Shown piece by piece: positions 17,121 through 24,955 of a stretch of DNA of 64,000 nt (positions within the stretch are counted from its first letter, which is position 1; the number at the start of each line of letters is the position of its first letter). A program made the position numbers and the translations under genes. Source of the DNA: Sphingomonas quercus (lineage in GTDB: Bacteria > Pseudomonadota > Alphaproteobacteria > Sphingomonadales > Sphingomonadaceae); assembly GCF_018863195.1 (NCBI RefSeq), contig NZ_JAHKRT010000008.1, forward strand, positions 62,001 through 126,000, written 5' to 3'. A model generated the notes under the pieces. The model had not been told where the DNA came from, ran no database searches, and saw nothing but the letters and a program-made list of their open reading frames with translations.

Positions 17121-19661
17121 ATGAAGCTCGTCGTCGTCGAATCCCCCGCCAAGGCCAAGACCATCGAGAAGTATCTCGGCCCGGGCTACCGGGTGCTTGC
17201 CTCCTATGGCCATGTCCGCGATCTGCCCGCCAAGGACGGTTCGGTGAACCCGGACGAGGGCTTCGCCATGGAATGGGAAACCTATGCCGACAAGGCGAGC
17301 CGGCTGAAGGCGATCTCCGACGAGGCCAAGACCGCCGACAGCCTGATCCTCGCCACCGACCCCGATCGCGAGGGCGAGGCGATCAGCTGGCATGTGCAGG
17401 AGGTGCTGAGGAAGCGCCGCGCGCTGCCGGGCCATGTCGAGCGCGTCACCTTTAACGCCATCACCAGGCAGGCCGTCACCGAGGCGATGGCCAATCCGCG
17501 CGCGTTGGATGAGGATTTGATCGACGCCTATCGGGCGCGCCGCGCGCTCGATTATCTGGTCGGCTTCACCCTCTCGCCGGTGCTGTGGCGCAAGCTGCCG
17601 GGGGCCAAATCGGCCGGCCGCGTGCAGTCGGTGGCGCTGCGACTCGTCGTCGAGCGCGAGCGCGAGATCGAGCTGTTCCGCGCCCAGGAATATTGGTCGG
17701 TCGCCGCCCGCATGGAGCAGGACGGCGTCGGCTTCATCGCGCGCCTCGTCCGCTGGAAGGGCGAGAAGCTGGATCGCCTGTCGATCGGCAATGCCGGCGC
17801 CGCGGAGCAGGCGAAGGCCGATGTCGAGGCCGGCCGCTTCTCGGTGGCCAGCGTCGAGACCAGGCCGCTCACCCGTAATCCGCCGCCGCCGTTCACCACC
17901 TCGACCCTGCAACAGGAAGCCGCGCGCAAGCTGGGCTTTTCGGCCAGCCACACGATGCGCGTCGCCCAATCGCTCTACGAGGACGGGTTCATCACCTACA
18001 TGCGGACCGACGGCGTGCAGATGGATCATTCGGCCATCTCAGCGGCGCGCAAGGCGGTCGCCGATCGCTATGATGCGAGCTATGTGCCCGATGCGCCGCG
18101 GGTCTACACGACCAAGGCCAAGAACGCGCAGGAGGCGCACGAGGCGATCCGCCCCACCGACTTCTCCCGCGATCGCGCCGGATCGGGCGATCACGCCCGG
18201 CTCTACGAGCTGGTGTGGAAGCGTGCGCTGGCCAGCCAGATGGCCTCCGCCCGGCTGGAGCGCACCACCGTCGACATGACCGACGGCACCGGCCAGCACG
18301 GGCTGCGCGCCACCGGGCAGGTGGTGCTCTTCCCGGGTTATCTCGCGCTCTATGAAGAGGGTCGCGACGACGAGGGCGACGAGGACAGCCGCCGCCTGCC
18401 GCGTCTCGGCGAAGGCGATGCGCCGGCCAGGAAAGGCGTCGATGCCGAGCAGCATTTCACCCAGCCGCCGCCGCGCTATTCCGAGGCTTCGCTGGTCAAG
18501 AAGATGGAGGAACTCGGCATCGGCCGTCCCTCGACCTATGCCTCGATCCTGCAGACGCTGAAGGATCGCGAATATGTGCGGATCGACAAGAACCGCTTCC
18601 ATCCGGAGGAGAGCGGCCGGCTGGTGACGGCGTTCCTCGAGCGCTTCTTCCCGAAATATGTCAGCTATGATTTCACCGCCGAACTGGAGGACGAGCTGGA
18701 CGATATCTCCGGCGGCCGCGCCGAGTGGCAGAAGGTGCTCGAGGCGTTCTGGCGGGATTTCAAGCCGAAGACCGCCGAGGTGATGGAGCAGAAGCCGTCC
18801 GAGGTGACGGCGGCGCTGGACGAGTTCCTCGCCCCGTTCCTGTTTCCGGACAAGGGCGACGGCAGCGATCCGCGCCTGTGCCCGAGCTGCGGCGTGGGGC
18901 GGCTGTCGCTTCGCGGCGGGCGGTTCGGCGCGTTCATCGCCTGCTCCAACTATCCGGAGTGCAAGTTCACCCGCCGCTTCGCGCAGGCCGGGGAGGCCGC
19001 CAATGACGACACCGGCCCGGTGGTGCTCGGCACCGATCCGGAGACGGGGCAGGAGGTGAGCCAGCGCTCGGGCCGGTTCGGCGCCTATTTCCAGCTCGGC
19101 GACGGCAAGGAGGCCAAGCGCGCCTCCGTGCCAAAGGATATGCCGAAGGAGTCGATCGACCTCGACATGGCGCTGCGCCTGCTGTCGCTGCCGCGCACCA
19201 TCGGCGATCACCCCGAGACGGGCAAGCCGATCACCGCCTCGATCGGCCGCTTCGGCCCCTATCTGGCGCATGACGGCAAATATGCCCGGCTGGCGTCCAC
19301 CGCCGAAGTGTTCGAGACGGGCATGAACGCGGCGGTGGCCAAGCTCGCCGATGCGGCCAATGGCGGCGGCCGGCGCTCCGGCTCGCGCGAGCCGCTGAAA
19401 GTGCTCGGCGCGCACCCAGAGACGGGGGTGGAGCTGAAGGTGATGGAAGGCCGCTTCGGCCCCTATGTCACCGATGGCACGACCCATGCCACCATTGCCA
19501 AGACCACCGATCCGCAATCGCTGACGCTGGAGCAGGCGGTGGCGATGATCGCGGAGAAGGCGGCCAAGGGCCCGGCCAAGGGCAAGAAGAAGGCCCCGGC
19601 CAGGAAGGCGCCGGCCAAGAAGCCGGCGGCGAAGAAGGCGACCGCGAAGAAAGCCGGCTGA
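17121..19661 (+). CDS. topA: DNA topoisomerase I
   Basis: An 846-residue type IA topoisomerase relaxing negative supercoils. TOPRIM residues 1-115 (V-V-V-E-S-P-A-K-A-K-T-I, D-P-D-R-E-G-E-A-I), the active tyrosine in G-F-I-T-Y-M-R-T-D, a zinc ribbon C-P-S-C...C-x5-C, then three repeats with G-R-F-G-x-Y/F, and a tail of Lys/Ala repeats (A-P-A-K-K) binding DNA electrostatically. ATG at 17121 gives the conserved M-K-L-V-V-V-E-S start; an ATG at 17109 is an alternative. Only one four-cysteine ribbon is visible, fewer than in E. coli. Confidence 0.96.
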   Translation: MKLVVVESPAKAKTIEKYLGPGYRVLASYGHVRDLPAKDGSVNPDEGFAMEWETYADKASRLKAISDEAKTADSLILATDPDREGEAISWHVQEVLRKRRALPGHVERVTFNAITRQAVTEAMANPRALDEDLIDAYRARRALDYLVGFTLSPVLWRKLPGAKSAGRVQSVALRLVVEREREIELFRAQEYWSVAARMEQDGVGFIARLVRWKGEKLDRLSIGNAGAAEQAKADVEAGRFSVASVETRPLTRNPPPPFTTSTLQQEAARKLGFSASHTMRVAQSLYEDGFITYMRTDGVQMDHSAISAARKAVADRYDASYVPDAPRVYTTKAKNAQEAHEAIRPTDFSRDRAGSGDHARLYELVWKRALASQMASARLERTTVDMTDGTGQHGLRATGQVVLFPGYLALYEEGRDDEGDEDSRRLPRLGEGDAPARKGVDAEQHFTQPPPRYSEASLVKKMEELGIGRPSTYASILQTLKDREYVRIDKNRFHPEESGRLVTAFLERFFPKYVSYDFTAELEDELDDISGGRAEWQKVLEAFWRDFKPKTAEVMEQKPSEVTAALDEFLAPFLFPDKGDGSDPRLCPSCGVGRLSLRGGRFGAFIACSNYPECKFTRRFAQAGEAANDDTGPVVLGTDPETGQEVSQRSGRFGAYFQLGDGKEAKRASVPKDMPKESIDLDMALRLLSLPRTIGDHPETGKPITASIGRFGPYLAHDGKYARLASTAEVFETGMNAAVAKLADAANGGGRRSGSREPLKVLGAHPETGVELKVMEGRFGPYVTDGTTHATIAKTTDPQSLTLEQAVAMIAEKAAKGPAKGKKKAPARKAPAKKPAAKKATAKKAG

Positions 19662-19690
19662 GGGGGGGCGGGGCCCCCTCACTGCCGCTG

Positions 19691-19713
19691 TCACCCTGAA
19701 CTTGCTTCAGGGG
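19691..19713. repeat. Dispersed palindromic repeat, A-type
   Basis: CACCCTGAA-CTTGC-TTCAGGGG: a degenerate copy of the hairpin found in the 48963-49460 array, placed just after topA. Confidence 0.6.
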
Positions 19714-19803
19714 CCACTGCGCCACCCCCTTTGGAGCTTGTGGCGCGGCGGGTGCTGGACCAGGTGCAGCATCAGTGTTGGAAGAAAGCGCGGCCGGCGC
19801 CGC

Positions 19804-20109
19804 TCAGGCCAGCAGCAGCCGGTCCTCGCCCAGCGACTGCAACACGCTGACCGGGCCGGCGGCGGCGATGCGCGGGTCGAGGGCGGCAAGGGACAGGCCC
19901 GCCTCGGCCAGCCCGGTCTGGCAGGCGAGCATTTCCACCCCGAGGCCGAGCGCCTCGGGAACGAGGGCGTGGCCGGTGCCCAGCGCGGTCACCGCCGCCC
20001 CTTGCGCGAATAGCCGCGCGCGGCCGCCAAGCGCCGCCTGGGCCATGGCCAGCGTCAGCGCGGCCTCCAGCCGCTCCGGCTCGACAAGGATGATCGTCAG
20101 TCCGCGCAT
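19804..20109 (-). CDS. DsrE/DsrF-like sulfur-relay family protein
   Basis: A 101-residue small alpha/beta protein. The start G-L-T-I-I-L-V-E-P and the segment M-L-A-C-Q-T-G-L resemble DsrE-fold proteins, where a conserved cysteine carries persulfide sulfur; here the candidate is Cys63. Its ATG lies 13 nt inside the 3' end of the E1-like moeB gene, so translation is coupled. The adjacency to an adenylating E1-like enzyme fits a sulfur-transfer role, but this is inference. Confidence 0.6.
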   Translation of the reverse strand: MRGLTIILVEPERLEAALTLAMAQAALGGRARLFAQGAAVTALGTGHALVPEALGLGVEMLACQTGLAEAGLSLAALDPRIAAAGPVSVLQSLGEDRLLLA

Positions 20110-20858
20110 CGGCAGCCGGGATCCTTGGGCAGCTCCAGCGTGCGGAAACGGAAGGCGAGCGCGTCGATCATCAGCAGGGTGCCGGCCGGATCGTCACCGA
20201 AGGGCACGATCGCGCGGATCGCCTCCAGCGCGGCGAGGCTGCCGAGCACGCCGGTAAGCGCGCCGATCACCCCCTGATCCGCGCAGCTCACTTCCGGCCG
20301 ATCCGGATCATGACCGACGAGGCAGCGATAGCAGGGCTTGTCCGCCTCCCAGCCGCGAAACACGCCGAGCATGCCCTCGAACTGGCCGACCGCCGCCGAG
20401 ACCAGCGGCACCCGGGCACGCAACGCCGCATCGGCAACGGTGAGTCGGGTGGCGAAATTGTCCGATCCGTCGATCACCACGTCGACGCCCTCCAGCAGGC
20501 GCGGCGCGTTGACCACGTCGGCCCGCTCTGGCACCGGCTCGAAACGGACATCGGGGTTGAGGCGCTGCACGGCGTTGGCGGCCATGGCGACCTTGGTCGC
20601 GCCGACGTCGCGGGTGGTGAACAGTGTCTGTCGCTGCAGGTTGGAAAGAGCGACGACATCGTCGTCGATCACCCGCAGTCGCCCGATCCCCGCCGCTGCC
20701 AGATACTGGATGACCGGCGAGCCGATGCCACCCGCGCCGATCACGGCGACGGTACCGGCGAGCAGCGCCTGCTGGCCGGCACCGCCAACTTCCTTGAGGA
20801 CGATATGGCGGGCATAGCGATCGAGCTGGTCGTCGCGCAGCGGCTGGTCGGTGGTCAG
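20097..20858 (-). CDS. moeB: E1-like adenylyltransferase, MoeB/ThiF/HesA family
   Basis: About 253 residues of a ubiquitin-activating-like enzyme that adenylates the C-terminal Gly-Gly of MoaD/ThiS proteins. Marks: R-Y-A-R-H-I-V-L, nucleotide loop V-I-G-A-G-G-I-G-S-P, D-D-D-V-V, N-L-Q-R-Q, catalytic D-G-S-D-N-F, and C-Y-R-C plus C-terminal C-R-C for zinc. MoeB normally has C-x-x-C at both sites; the second is C-x-C here. No ATG, GTG or TTG lies between the upstream stop and the conserved core; CTG at 20858 is assigned, with TTG at 20918 (inside the UBP gene) as alternative. Confidence 0.85.
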   Translation of the reverse strand: MTTDQPLRDDQLDRYARHIVLKEVGGAGQQALLAGTVAVIGAGGIGSPVIQYLAAAGIGRLRVIDDDVVALSNLQRQTLFTTRDVGATKVAMAANAVQRLNPDVRFEPVPERADVVNAPRLLEGVDVVIDGSDNFATRLTVADAALRARVPLVSAAVGQFEGMLGVFRGWEADKPCYRCLVGHDPDRPEVSCADQGVIGALTGVLGSLAALEAIRAIVPFGDDPAGTLLMIDALAFRFRTLELPKDPGCRCAD

Positions 20859-20862
20859 GGGC

Positions 20863-21162
20863 TCAACCTTGATGTGCGGCAGGCCTGGGCGCCGGCTGGA
20901 AAAAGGCCTCGTCGACAAAGCACCAGCCCCAATCCTCGCCCTGTTCCAGGCTGCGGATGATCGGGTGTTCGGTCTCGTGGAAATGGGCGGTCGCGTGGCG
21001 ATTGGGCGAATCGTCACAGCAGCCGACATGGCCGCATTCCAGACAGAGCCGCAAATGCACCCACCAGCCGCCGGTCTTCAGGCATTCGGCGCAGCCCTGC
21101 GGCGTCAGCGGCCGGACATCGCGGACCGAATCGAGGTGGGTGCAGGGAACGTCGCTGGCCAT
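20863..21162 (-). CDS. UBP-type zinc-finger protein
   Basis: A 99-residue stand-alone ZnF-UBP domain, the fold that in eukaryotic ubiquitin proteases binds the free C-terminal Gly-Gly of ubiquitin. Visible ligands: Cys7, His9, C-A-E-C (24/27), C-L-E-C-G (40/43), Cys48/49, and His56, His60, His62, His66 in H-A-T-A-H-F-H-E-T-E-H. The C-terminal W-G-W-C-F-V-D-E corresponds to the aromatic-acidic strand of the family. Start ATG at 21162. It lies 13 nt after dut and 4 nt before the E1-like gene. Bacterial function is not known to me. Confidence 0.85.
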   Translation of the reverse strand: MASDVPCTHLDSVRDVRPLTPQGCAECLKTGGWWVHLRLCLECGHVGCCDDSPNRHATAHFHETEHPIIRSLEQGEDWGWCFVDEAFFQPAPRPAAHQG

Positions 21163-21175
21163 GCCCGATCCTACA

Positions 21176-21616
21176 TCATCGACCGGTGGAGCCGAAGCCG
21201 CCGGCGCCGCGCTGGGTCTCGTCGAGCGTCTCCACCTCGGCGAGGTCGGCGCGCAGCACCGGGGCGGGGACGAGCTGGGCGATGCGCTCGCCGCGGCGGA
21301 CCGCAAATGGCTCGGCGCCGAGATTGGCGAGGATCACCTTCACCTCGCCGCGATAGTCGCTGTCGATGGTGCCCGGCGTGTTGAGGCAGGTGATGCCATG
21401 TTTCAGCGCCAGCCCGGAGCGCGGGCGGACCTGCACCTCATGGCCCTCCGGGATCGCCACGGCAAAACCGGTGGCGACGGCGTGGCGGGCGCCGGGGGCG
21501 AGATCGACATCCTCGGCGGCGACCACGTCCATGCCGGCGGCGCCGGGGGTGGCATAGGCCGGCAGGGGCAGGCCCTGCCCATGGGGAAGGCGCTTCACGG
21601 CGATGCGGATGGTCAT
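21176..21616 (-). CDS. dut: dUTP pyrophosphatase
   Basis: A 146-residue trimeric dUTPase that hydrolyses dUTP to dUMP, limiting uracil in DNA. The five family motifs are present: [30 protein letters not shown], and the C-terminal P-loop-like R-G-x-G-G-F-G-S-T-G. Its ATG overlaps the coaBC stop as ATGA; the coaBC-dut order is common in bacteria. Confidence 0.97.
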   Translation of the reverse strand: MTIRIAVKRLPHGQGLPLPAYATPGAAGMDVVAAEDVDLAPGARHAVATGFAVAIPEGHEVQVRPRSGLALKHGITCLNTPGTIDSDYRGEVKVILANLGAEPFAVRRGERIAQLVPAPVLRADLAEVETLDETQRGAGGFGSTGR

Positions 21617-22803
21617 GAAAGGCTTTCGGTTATGCGGGCGACGAGGCGGGTGGCGGCGTCATCCTTGCGCATCGGCTGCCAATCCTCGATCCCGGCGGCG
21701 GTGACGAGATGGAGATGGGTATCGGCGCCGCCCATCACGTCACCCGACACGTCGTTGGCGACGATCCAGTCGGCGCCCTTGCGGGTCAGCTTCGCCTGGG
21801 CGTTGGCAAGGAGATCGTCGGTCTCGGCCGCGAAGCCGATGACGAGGCGGGGCCGCCGCGTGGCGTGGCGGGCGAGGCCGGCGAGGATGTCCGGATTCTC
21901 GACCAGTGACAAAGCGGGGGGCGTGCCATCCGCCGGTTTCTTGATCTTGGCGGCAGCGGCCTCGGCATGCCAGTCGGCGACGGCGGCGACCATCACCGCG
22001 GCGTCGGCGGGGAGCGCGGCCTCCACGGCGGCTGCCATCTCCAGCGCGGTCTCGACATCGACGCGGGTCACGCCGGGCGGCGTCGGCAGCGTCACCGGCC
22101 CGGAGACGAGCGTGACGCGCGCGCCCGCCCGCGCCGCCGCGGCGGCGATGGCATAGCCCTGCCTTCCGGACGAGCGATTGGCGATGTAGCGCACCGGGTC
22201 GATCGGCTCGTGGGTGGGGCCGGCGGTGATGAGGAGGTGGCGGCCGGCAAGCGGCCCACGGGTGGAGCCCAACGCCGCGGCGATCGCGGCGACGATCGCC
22301 TCCGGGTCCGGCAGACGCCCGGGGCCATATTCGCCGCACGCCATCGGGCCTTCGTCCGGCTCGATGACGGTGACGCCGTCGGCGCGGAGTTGCGCCACGT
22401 TGCGGCGGGTAGCGGGGTGCTGCCACATGCGCACATTCATCGCGGGGGCGGCAAGCACCGCGGTGTCGGTGGCGAGCAGCAGCGTGGTGGCGAGATCGTC
22501 GGCGATGCCGGCGGCCATGCGCGCGAGTAGATCCGCCGTCGCCGGGCAGATGACGATCAGGTCCGCCTCGCGGCTGAGGCGGATATGCCCCATCTCGGCC
22601 TCGTCCTTCAAATCCCACAGCGAGGTGTGGACCGGCTGCTCGGACAGCGCCGCGAAGGTCATCGGCTGGACGAAGTGCGTGGCCCCCTCGGTGAGCACGC
22701 ATCGCACCACGGCGCCCTGCTTGCGGAGCAGGCGGATCAGCTCGCACGCCTTGTAGGCCGCGATCCCGCCGCCGACGATGAGGAGGATGCGCTTGCCGTT
22801 CAT
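21613..22803 (-). CDS. coaBC: Bifunctional phosphopantothenoylcysteine decarboxylase / phosphopantothenate-cysteine ligase
   Basis: A 396-residue fusion of CoaC (flavin decarboxylase, about 1-180) and CoaB (ligase, about 185-396) for coenzyme A synthesis. CoaC marks: V-G-G-G-I-A-A-Y-K, catalytic His in [15 protein letters not shown] and [10 protein letters not shown]. CoaB marks: [26 protein letters not shown] and K-I-K-K. ATG at 22803 follows GGAGGCGGGG; an ATG at 22815 is the first half of that same site and less likely. Confidence 0.96.
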   Translation of the reverse strand: MNGKRILLIVGGGIAAYKACELIRLLRKQGAVVRCVLTEGATHFVQPMTFAALSEQPVHTSLWDLKDEAEMGHIRLSREADLIVICPATADLLARMAAGIADDLATTLLLATDTAVLAAPAMNVRMWQHPATRRNVAQLRADGVTVIEPDEGPMACGEYGPGRLPDPEAIVAAIAAALGSTRGPLAGRHLLITAGPTHEPIDPVRYIANRSSGRQGYAIAAAAARAGARVTLVSGPVTLPTPPGVTRVDVETALEMAAAVEAALPADAAVMVAAVADWHAEAAAAKIKKPADGTPPALSLVENPDILAGLARHATRRPRLVIGFAAETDDLLANAQAKLTRKGADWIVANDVSGDVMGGADTHLHLVTAAGIEDWQPMRKDDAATRLVARITESLS

Positions 22804-22913
22804 CCCCGCCTCCATGGCCCGGCCCGCGGCCCGAGTCGAGTGGGGCGAAGTCTACGAAGTCGACAATGTCCGATCGATCCCGCCGTCAAAGGAAAGCGGG
22901 ACCGCCCGCGCCG

Positions 22914-23456
22914 TCATCGGTTCCACGGCGCCCGCGCCAGCAGCATCGCCATGCCGCACCAGCCGGTAAAGCCGGCAAAGGCGAGCATGAAGCCGAACAG
23001 GGCGGCAAGGTAGAAGCCCCAGCCGATCCCGGACAGGCCGGCCAGTGTCGCGGCGAGCACGAGCAGGCCGACGACGATCTGCACCTGTCGCATGATCGGG
23101 ATCGCCGGGCCGGTGGCGCCCTCTGCGCGGACCACGGGGAGGCCGGAGGCGGTCCACCCCTCGATGCCGCCGAGCAGGTTGCGGATGTCGCGGCCGGCGC
23201 CATGGCCGGCGCGATCGGCGACGAGGCAGGCCTGGCCACCACGGCCGCCCTTGAGGCACTGAAAGATCAGGGTGCGGCCTTCCGGTATCCCCGTCTCCCC
23301 AAGCAGCGCATCGAGCTGGCCGAGCGGCATCGACAGCGCCCACGGGATATGGGCGGCGCGATACTCGTCCGGCTCGCGCACGTCGACGAGGACGGCATCG
23401 CCGTTGCGCAGCAGGGCGAGCGCGTTGACGGGGGTGATGGTGGCATCGCTGGTCAT
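22914..23456 (-). CDS. Membrane-anchored rhodanese (YgaP-like)
   Basis: A 180-residue protein: rhodanese domain (about 8-115) with active Cys67 in F-Q-C-L-K-G-G-R-G-G, then two membrane segments (about 122-142 and 145-170) of the DUF2892 type. Escherichia coli YgaP has the same layout and transfers sulfane sulfur. A second cysteine, Cys77, lies close by. The start overlaps the ArsR-type gene stop as ATGA, reproducing the ygaVP order. Likely role: handling of sulfane sulfur or persulfide stress at the membrane. Confidence 0.88.
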   Translation of the reverse strand: MTSDATITPVNALALLRNGDAVLVDVREPDEYRAAHIPWALSMPLGQLDALLGETGIPEGRTLIFQCLKGGRGGQACLVADRAGHGAGRDIRNLLGGIEGWTASGLPVVRAEGATGPAIPIMRQVQIVVGLLVLAATLAGLSGIGWGFYLAALFGFMLAFAGFTGWCGMAMLLARAPWNR

Positions 23457-23782
23457 GACCGGTCCTTGCAGAAATGATCGGAGAGGAGTTGCATCACCGC
23501 CAGCGTCGCGGGGTGGCCGATGCGATAATGAAGAGTCCGGTGATCACGCCGGACCTCGACAATGCCTTCCTCTTTCAACTTGCCGAGATGCTGCGACATC
23601 GAGGACGGGCTGATGCCGGTGGCTGCGATCAGCGCACCGACATGAGCTTCCCCCTCGACGAGGACGCAGAGGATCTTGAGCCGTTGCGGGCTGGCCAGGC
23701 CCTTGAGGAAGGCGGCGGCCAGCGGCACCCGCTCGTTCATCGCGGCGATGCTGATGGAGGGGCGATCGGAACCGTTGGCCAT
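23453..23782 (-). CDS. ArsR-family regulator, YgaV/BigR/SqrR-like
   Basis: A 109-residue winged-helix repressor (A-S-P-Q-R-L-K-I-L-C, S-P-S-S-M-S-Q-H-L-G-K-L-K-E-E-G). It has exactly two cysteines, Cys39 in the helix before the DNA-binding domain and Cys105 near the C-terminus. This is the arrangement of BigR/SqrR/YgaV proteins, which form a polysulfide bridge in response to reactive sulfur; metal-binding C-x-C motifs of ArsR are absent. It precedes the YgaP-like gene with a 4-nt overlap and has a palindrome 24 nt upstream of its start. Confidence 0.9.
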   Translation of the reverse strand: MANGSDRPSISIAAMNERVPLAAAFLKGLASPQRLKILCVLVEGEAHVGALIAATGISPSSMSQHLGKLKEEGIVEVRRDHRTLHYRIGHPATLAVMQLLSDHFCKDRS

Positions 23783-23805
23783 GCGCCATCATAACGTATT
23801 TTCAT

Positions 23806-23827
23806 TAATTCACAAATCTGTGAATTA
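23806..23827. promoter_or_regulatory. Palindromic operator of the YgaV/YgaP-like operon
   Basis: Perfect 9-base arms TAATTCACA and TGTGAATTA separated by AATC. It sits 24-45 nt upstream of the regulator ATG and 61 nt upstream of the divergent GT61 gene, in a strikingly AT-rich gap. Autoregulation by the ArsR-type protein is the obvious reading. Confidence 0.75.
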
Positions 23828-23887
23828 TTCTGCGATGACGGTTCTGCGCCGATGTTCAAGGCGCCGATCGGGCGTTAAGGGGCGAGG

Positions 23888-24925
23888 ATGGCTGGCTTTC
23901 AGATCGCGGCGGCGACCATTCTCCGCTGGGCGCCGAATCTGCATTTTTCCGAGCGGGTGCGGCCGAACCCCGAGACCGACAAATTCGGCTATCGCGCCCC
24001 GGCCCGGATCGAGGCGCCGGCGATCATGCTCGGCGTGCCGCAACGGCTGATGGTCGCGGCTCCGTTCTTCGTGACGGTGGCGGAGCGGGGCGGGCTGGTC
24101 GCCGACTCCCTTTATCTCAACGCCGAATATGGCTGGTGCGACATGCTCCCCGCCGTGCCGTCGGTGCTGCGGCTGGCGGGGCGGACGACGCTGGTCTGCG
24201 GCAATCGCCCGTGGGCCAATCATTATCACTGGCTGTTCCAGTGCCTGGCTCCCGCGCTGGTCGCCGGGGAGGCCGGCATGGAGGACGACTTCGCGGTGCT
24301 GGTGCCGCCACTCGATGCGGTGAGGCGCGACAGTCTGGCGCTGTGCGGGATCGGCGCGCAGCGGATCGTGGAACTGCCGCCCGACGGGCTGGCGATGATC
24401 GAGCGGGGCGTGCATTCGCACCTTGTCACCGGCGAGTTCGCCTTTGCGCCGCATCCGGCGCTGATCGCCGCGTTGGAGCGGATGGGGCGTTCGGTGCCGC
24501 CATCGGCTTTTGCCGGCCGCAAAGTCTATGTCGCGCGCACTGACTCGTCGAACCGGCGGATGATCAACGAGGCGGCGCTATGCGTGGCGCTGGAGAGCCG
24601 CGGCTATGCGATCGTGCTGACCAGCGGCATGTCGCTGGCCGAGCAGATGGCGCTGTTCCGCGATGCGCGTACGATCGTCACCCCGCATGGCGCGGGGCTG
24701 ACCAATATCGTGTTCGCTTCATCCGGCGAGGCAGGACCGACGGTCGTCGAGCTGCATCAGGAGAATTACCTCCATCTCGCCTTCCTGAAAATCTGTCAGG
24801 CGAAGGGCCTGCGCTATCATTCCGTCGTCAGCCCGATGATCGATGCCGGGTCTGATGGGCGCCATCACTCGACCTGGGCGGCGGACTTGCCGCTCGTGCT
24901 GAAGGTGGTGGACGGGCTGGGTTGA
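23888..24925 (+). CDS. Glycosyltransferase family 61 protein
   Basis: A 345-residue protein of the GT61 (DUF563) type. Marks are the H-Y-H-W-L-F-Q segment near the middle and the C-terminal T-P-H-G-A-G-L-T-N-I-V-F, both conserved in this family. Members transfer xylose or other sugars to polysaccharides or proteins; bacterial roles are mostly in capsule or lipopolysaccharide. There is no signal peptide or membrane segment. It stands alone, divergent from the sulfur-responsive pair, and no other surface-sugar genes are nearby, so its substrate is unknown. Confidence 0.85.
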   Translation: MAGFQIAAATILRWAPNLHFSERVRPNPETDKFGYRAPARIEAPAIMLGVPQRLMVAAPFFVTVAERGGLVADSLYLNAEYGWCDMLPAVPSVLRLAGRTTLVCGNRPWANHYHWLFQCLAPALVAGEAGMEDDFAVLVPPLDAVRRDSLALCGIGAQRIVELPPDGLAMIERGVHSHLVTGEFAFAPHPALIAALERMGRSVPPSAFAGRKVYVARTDSSNRRMINEAALCVALESRGYAIVLTSGMSLAEQMALFRDARTIVTPHGAGLTNIVFASSGEAGPTVVELHQENYLHLAFLKICQAKGLRYHSVVSPMIDAGSDGRHHSTWAADLPLVLKVVDGLG

Positions 24926-24955
24926 TCTTCCCCGCCAACCGGGCGGGGGGGAGAG

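Noticed and set aside
24930-24948. CCCCGCC/GGCGGGG hairpin between the convergent GT61 and ubiB genes as a terminator.
   Set aside because: No T run follows on either strand.
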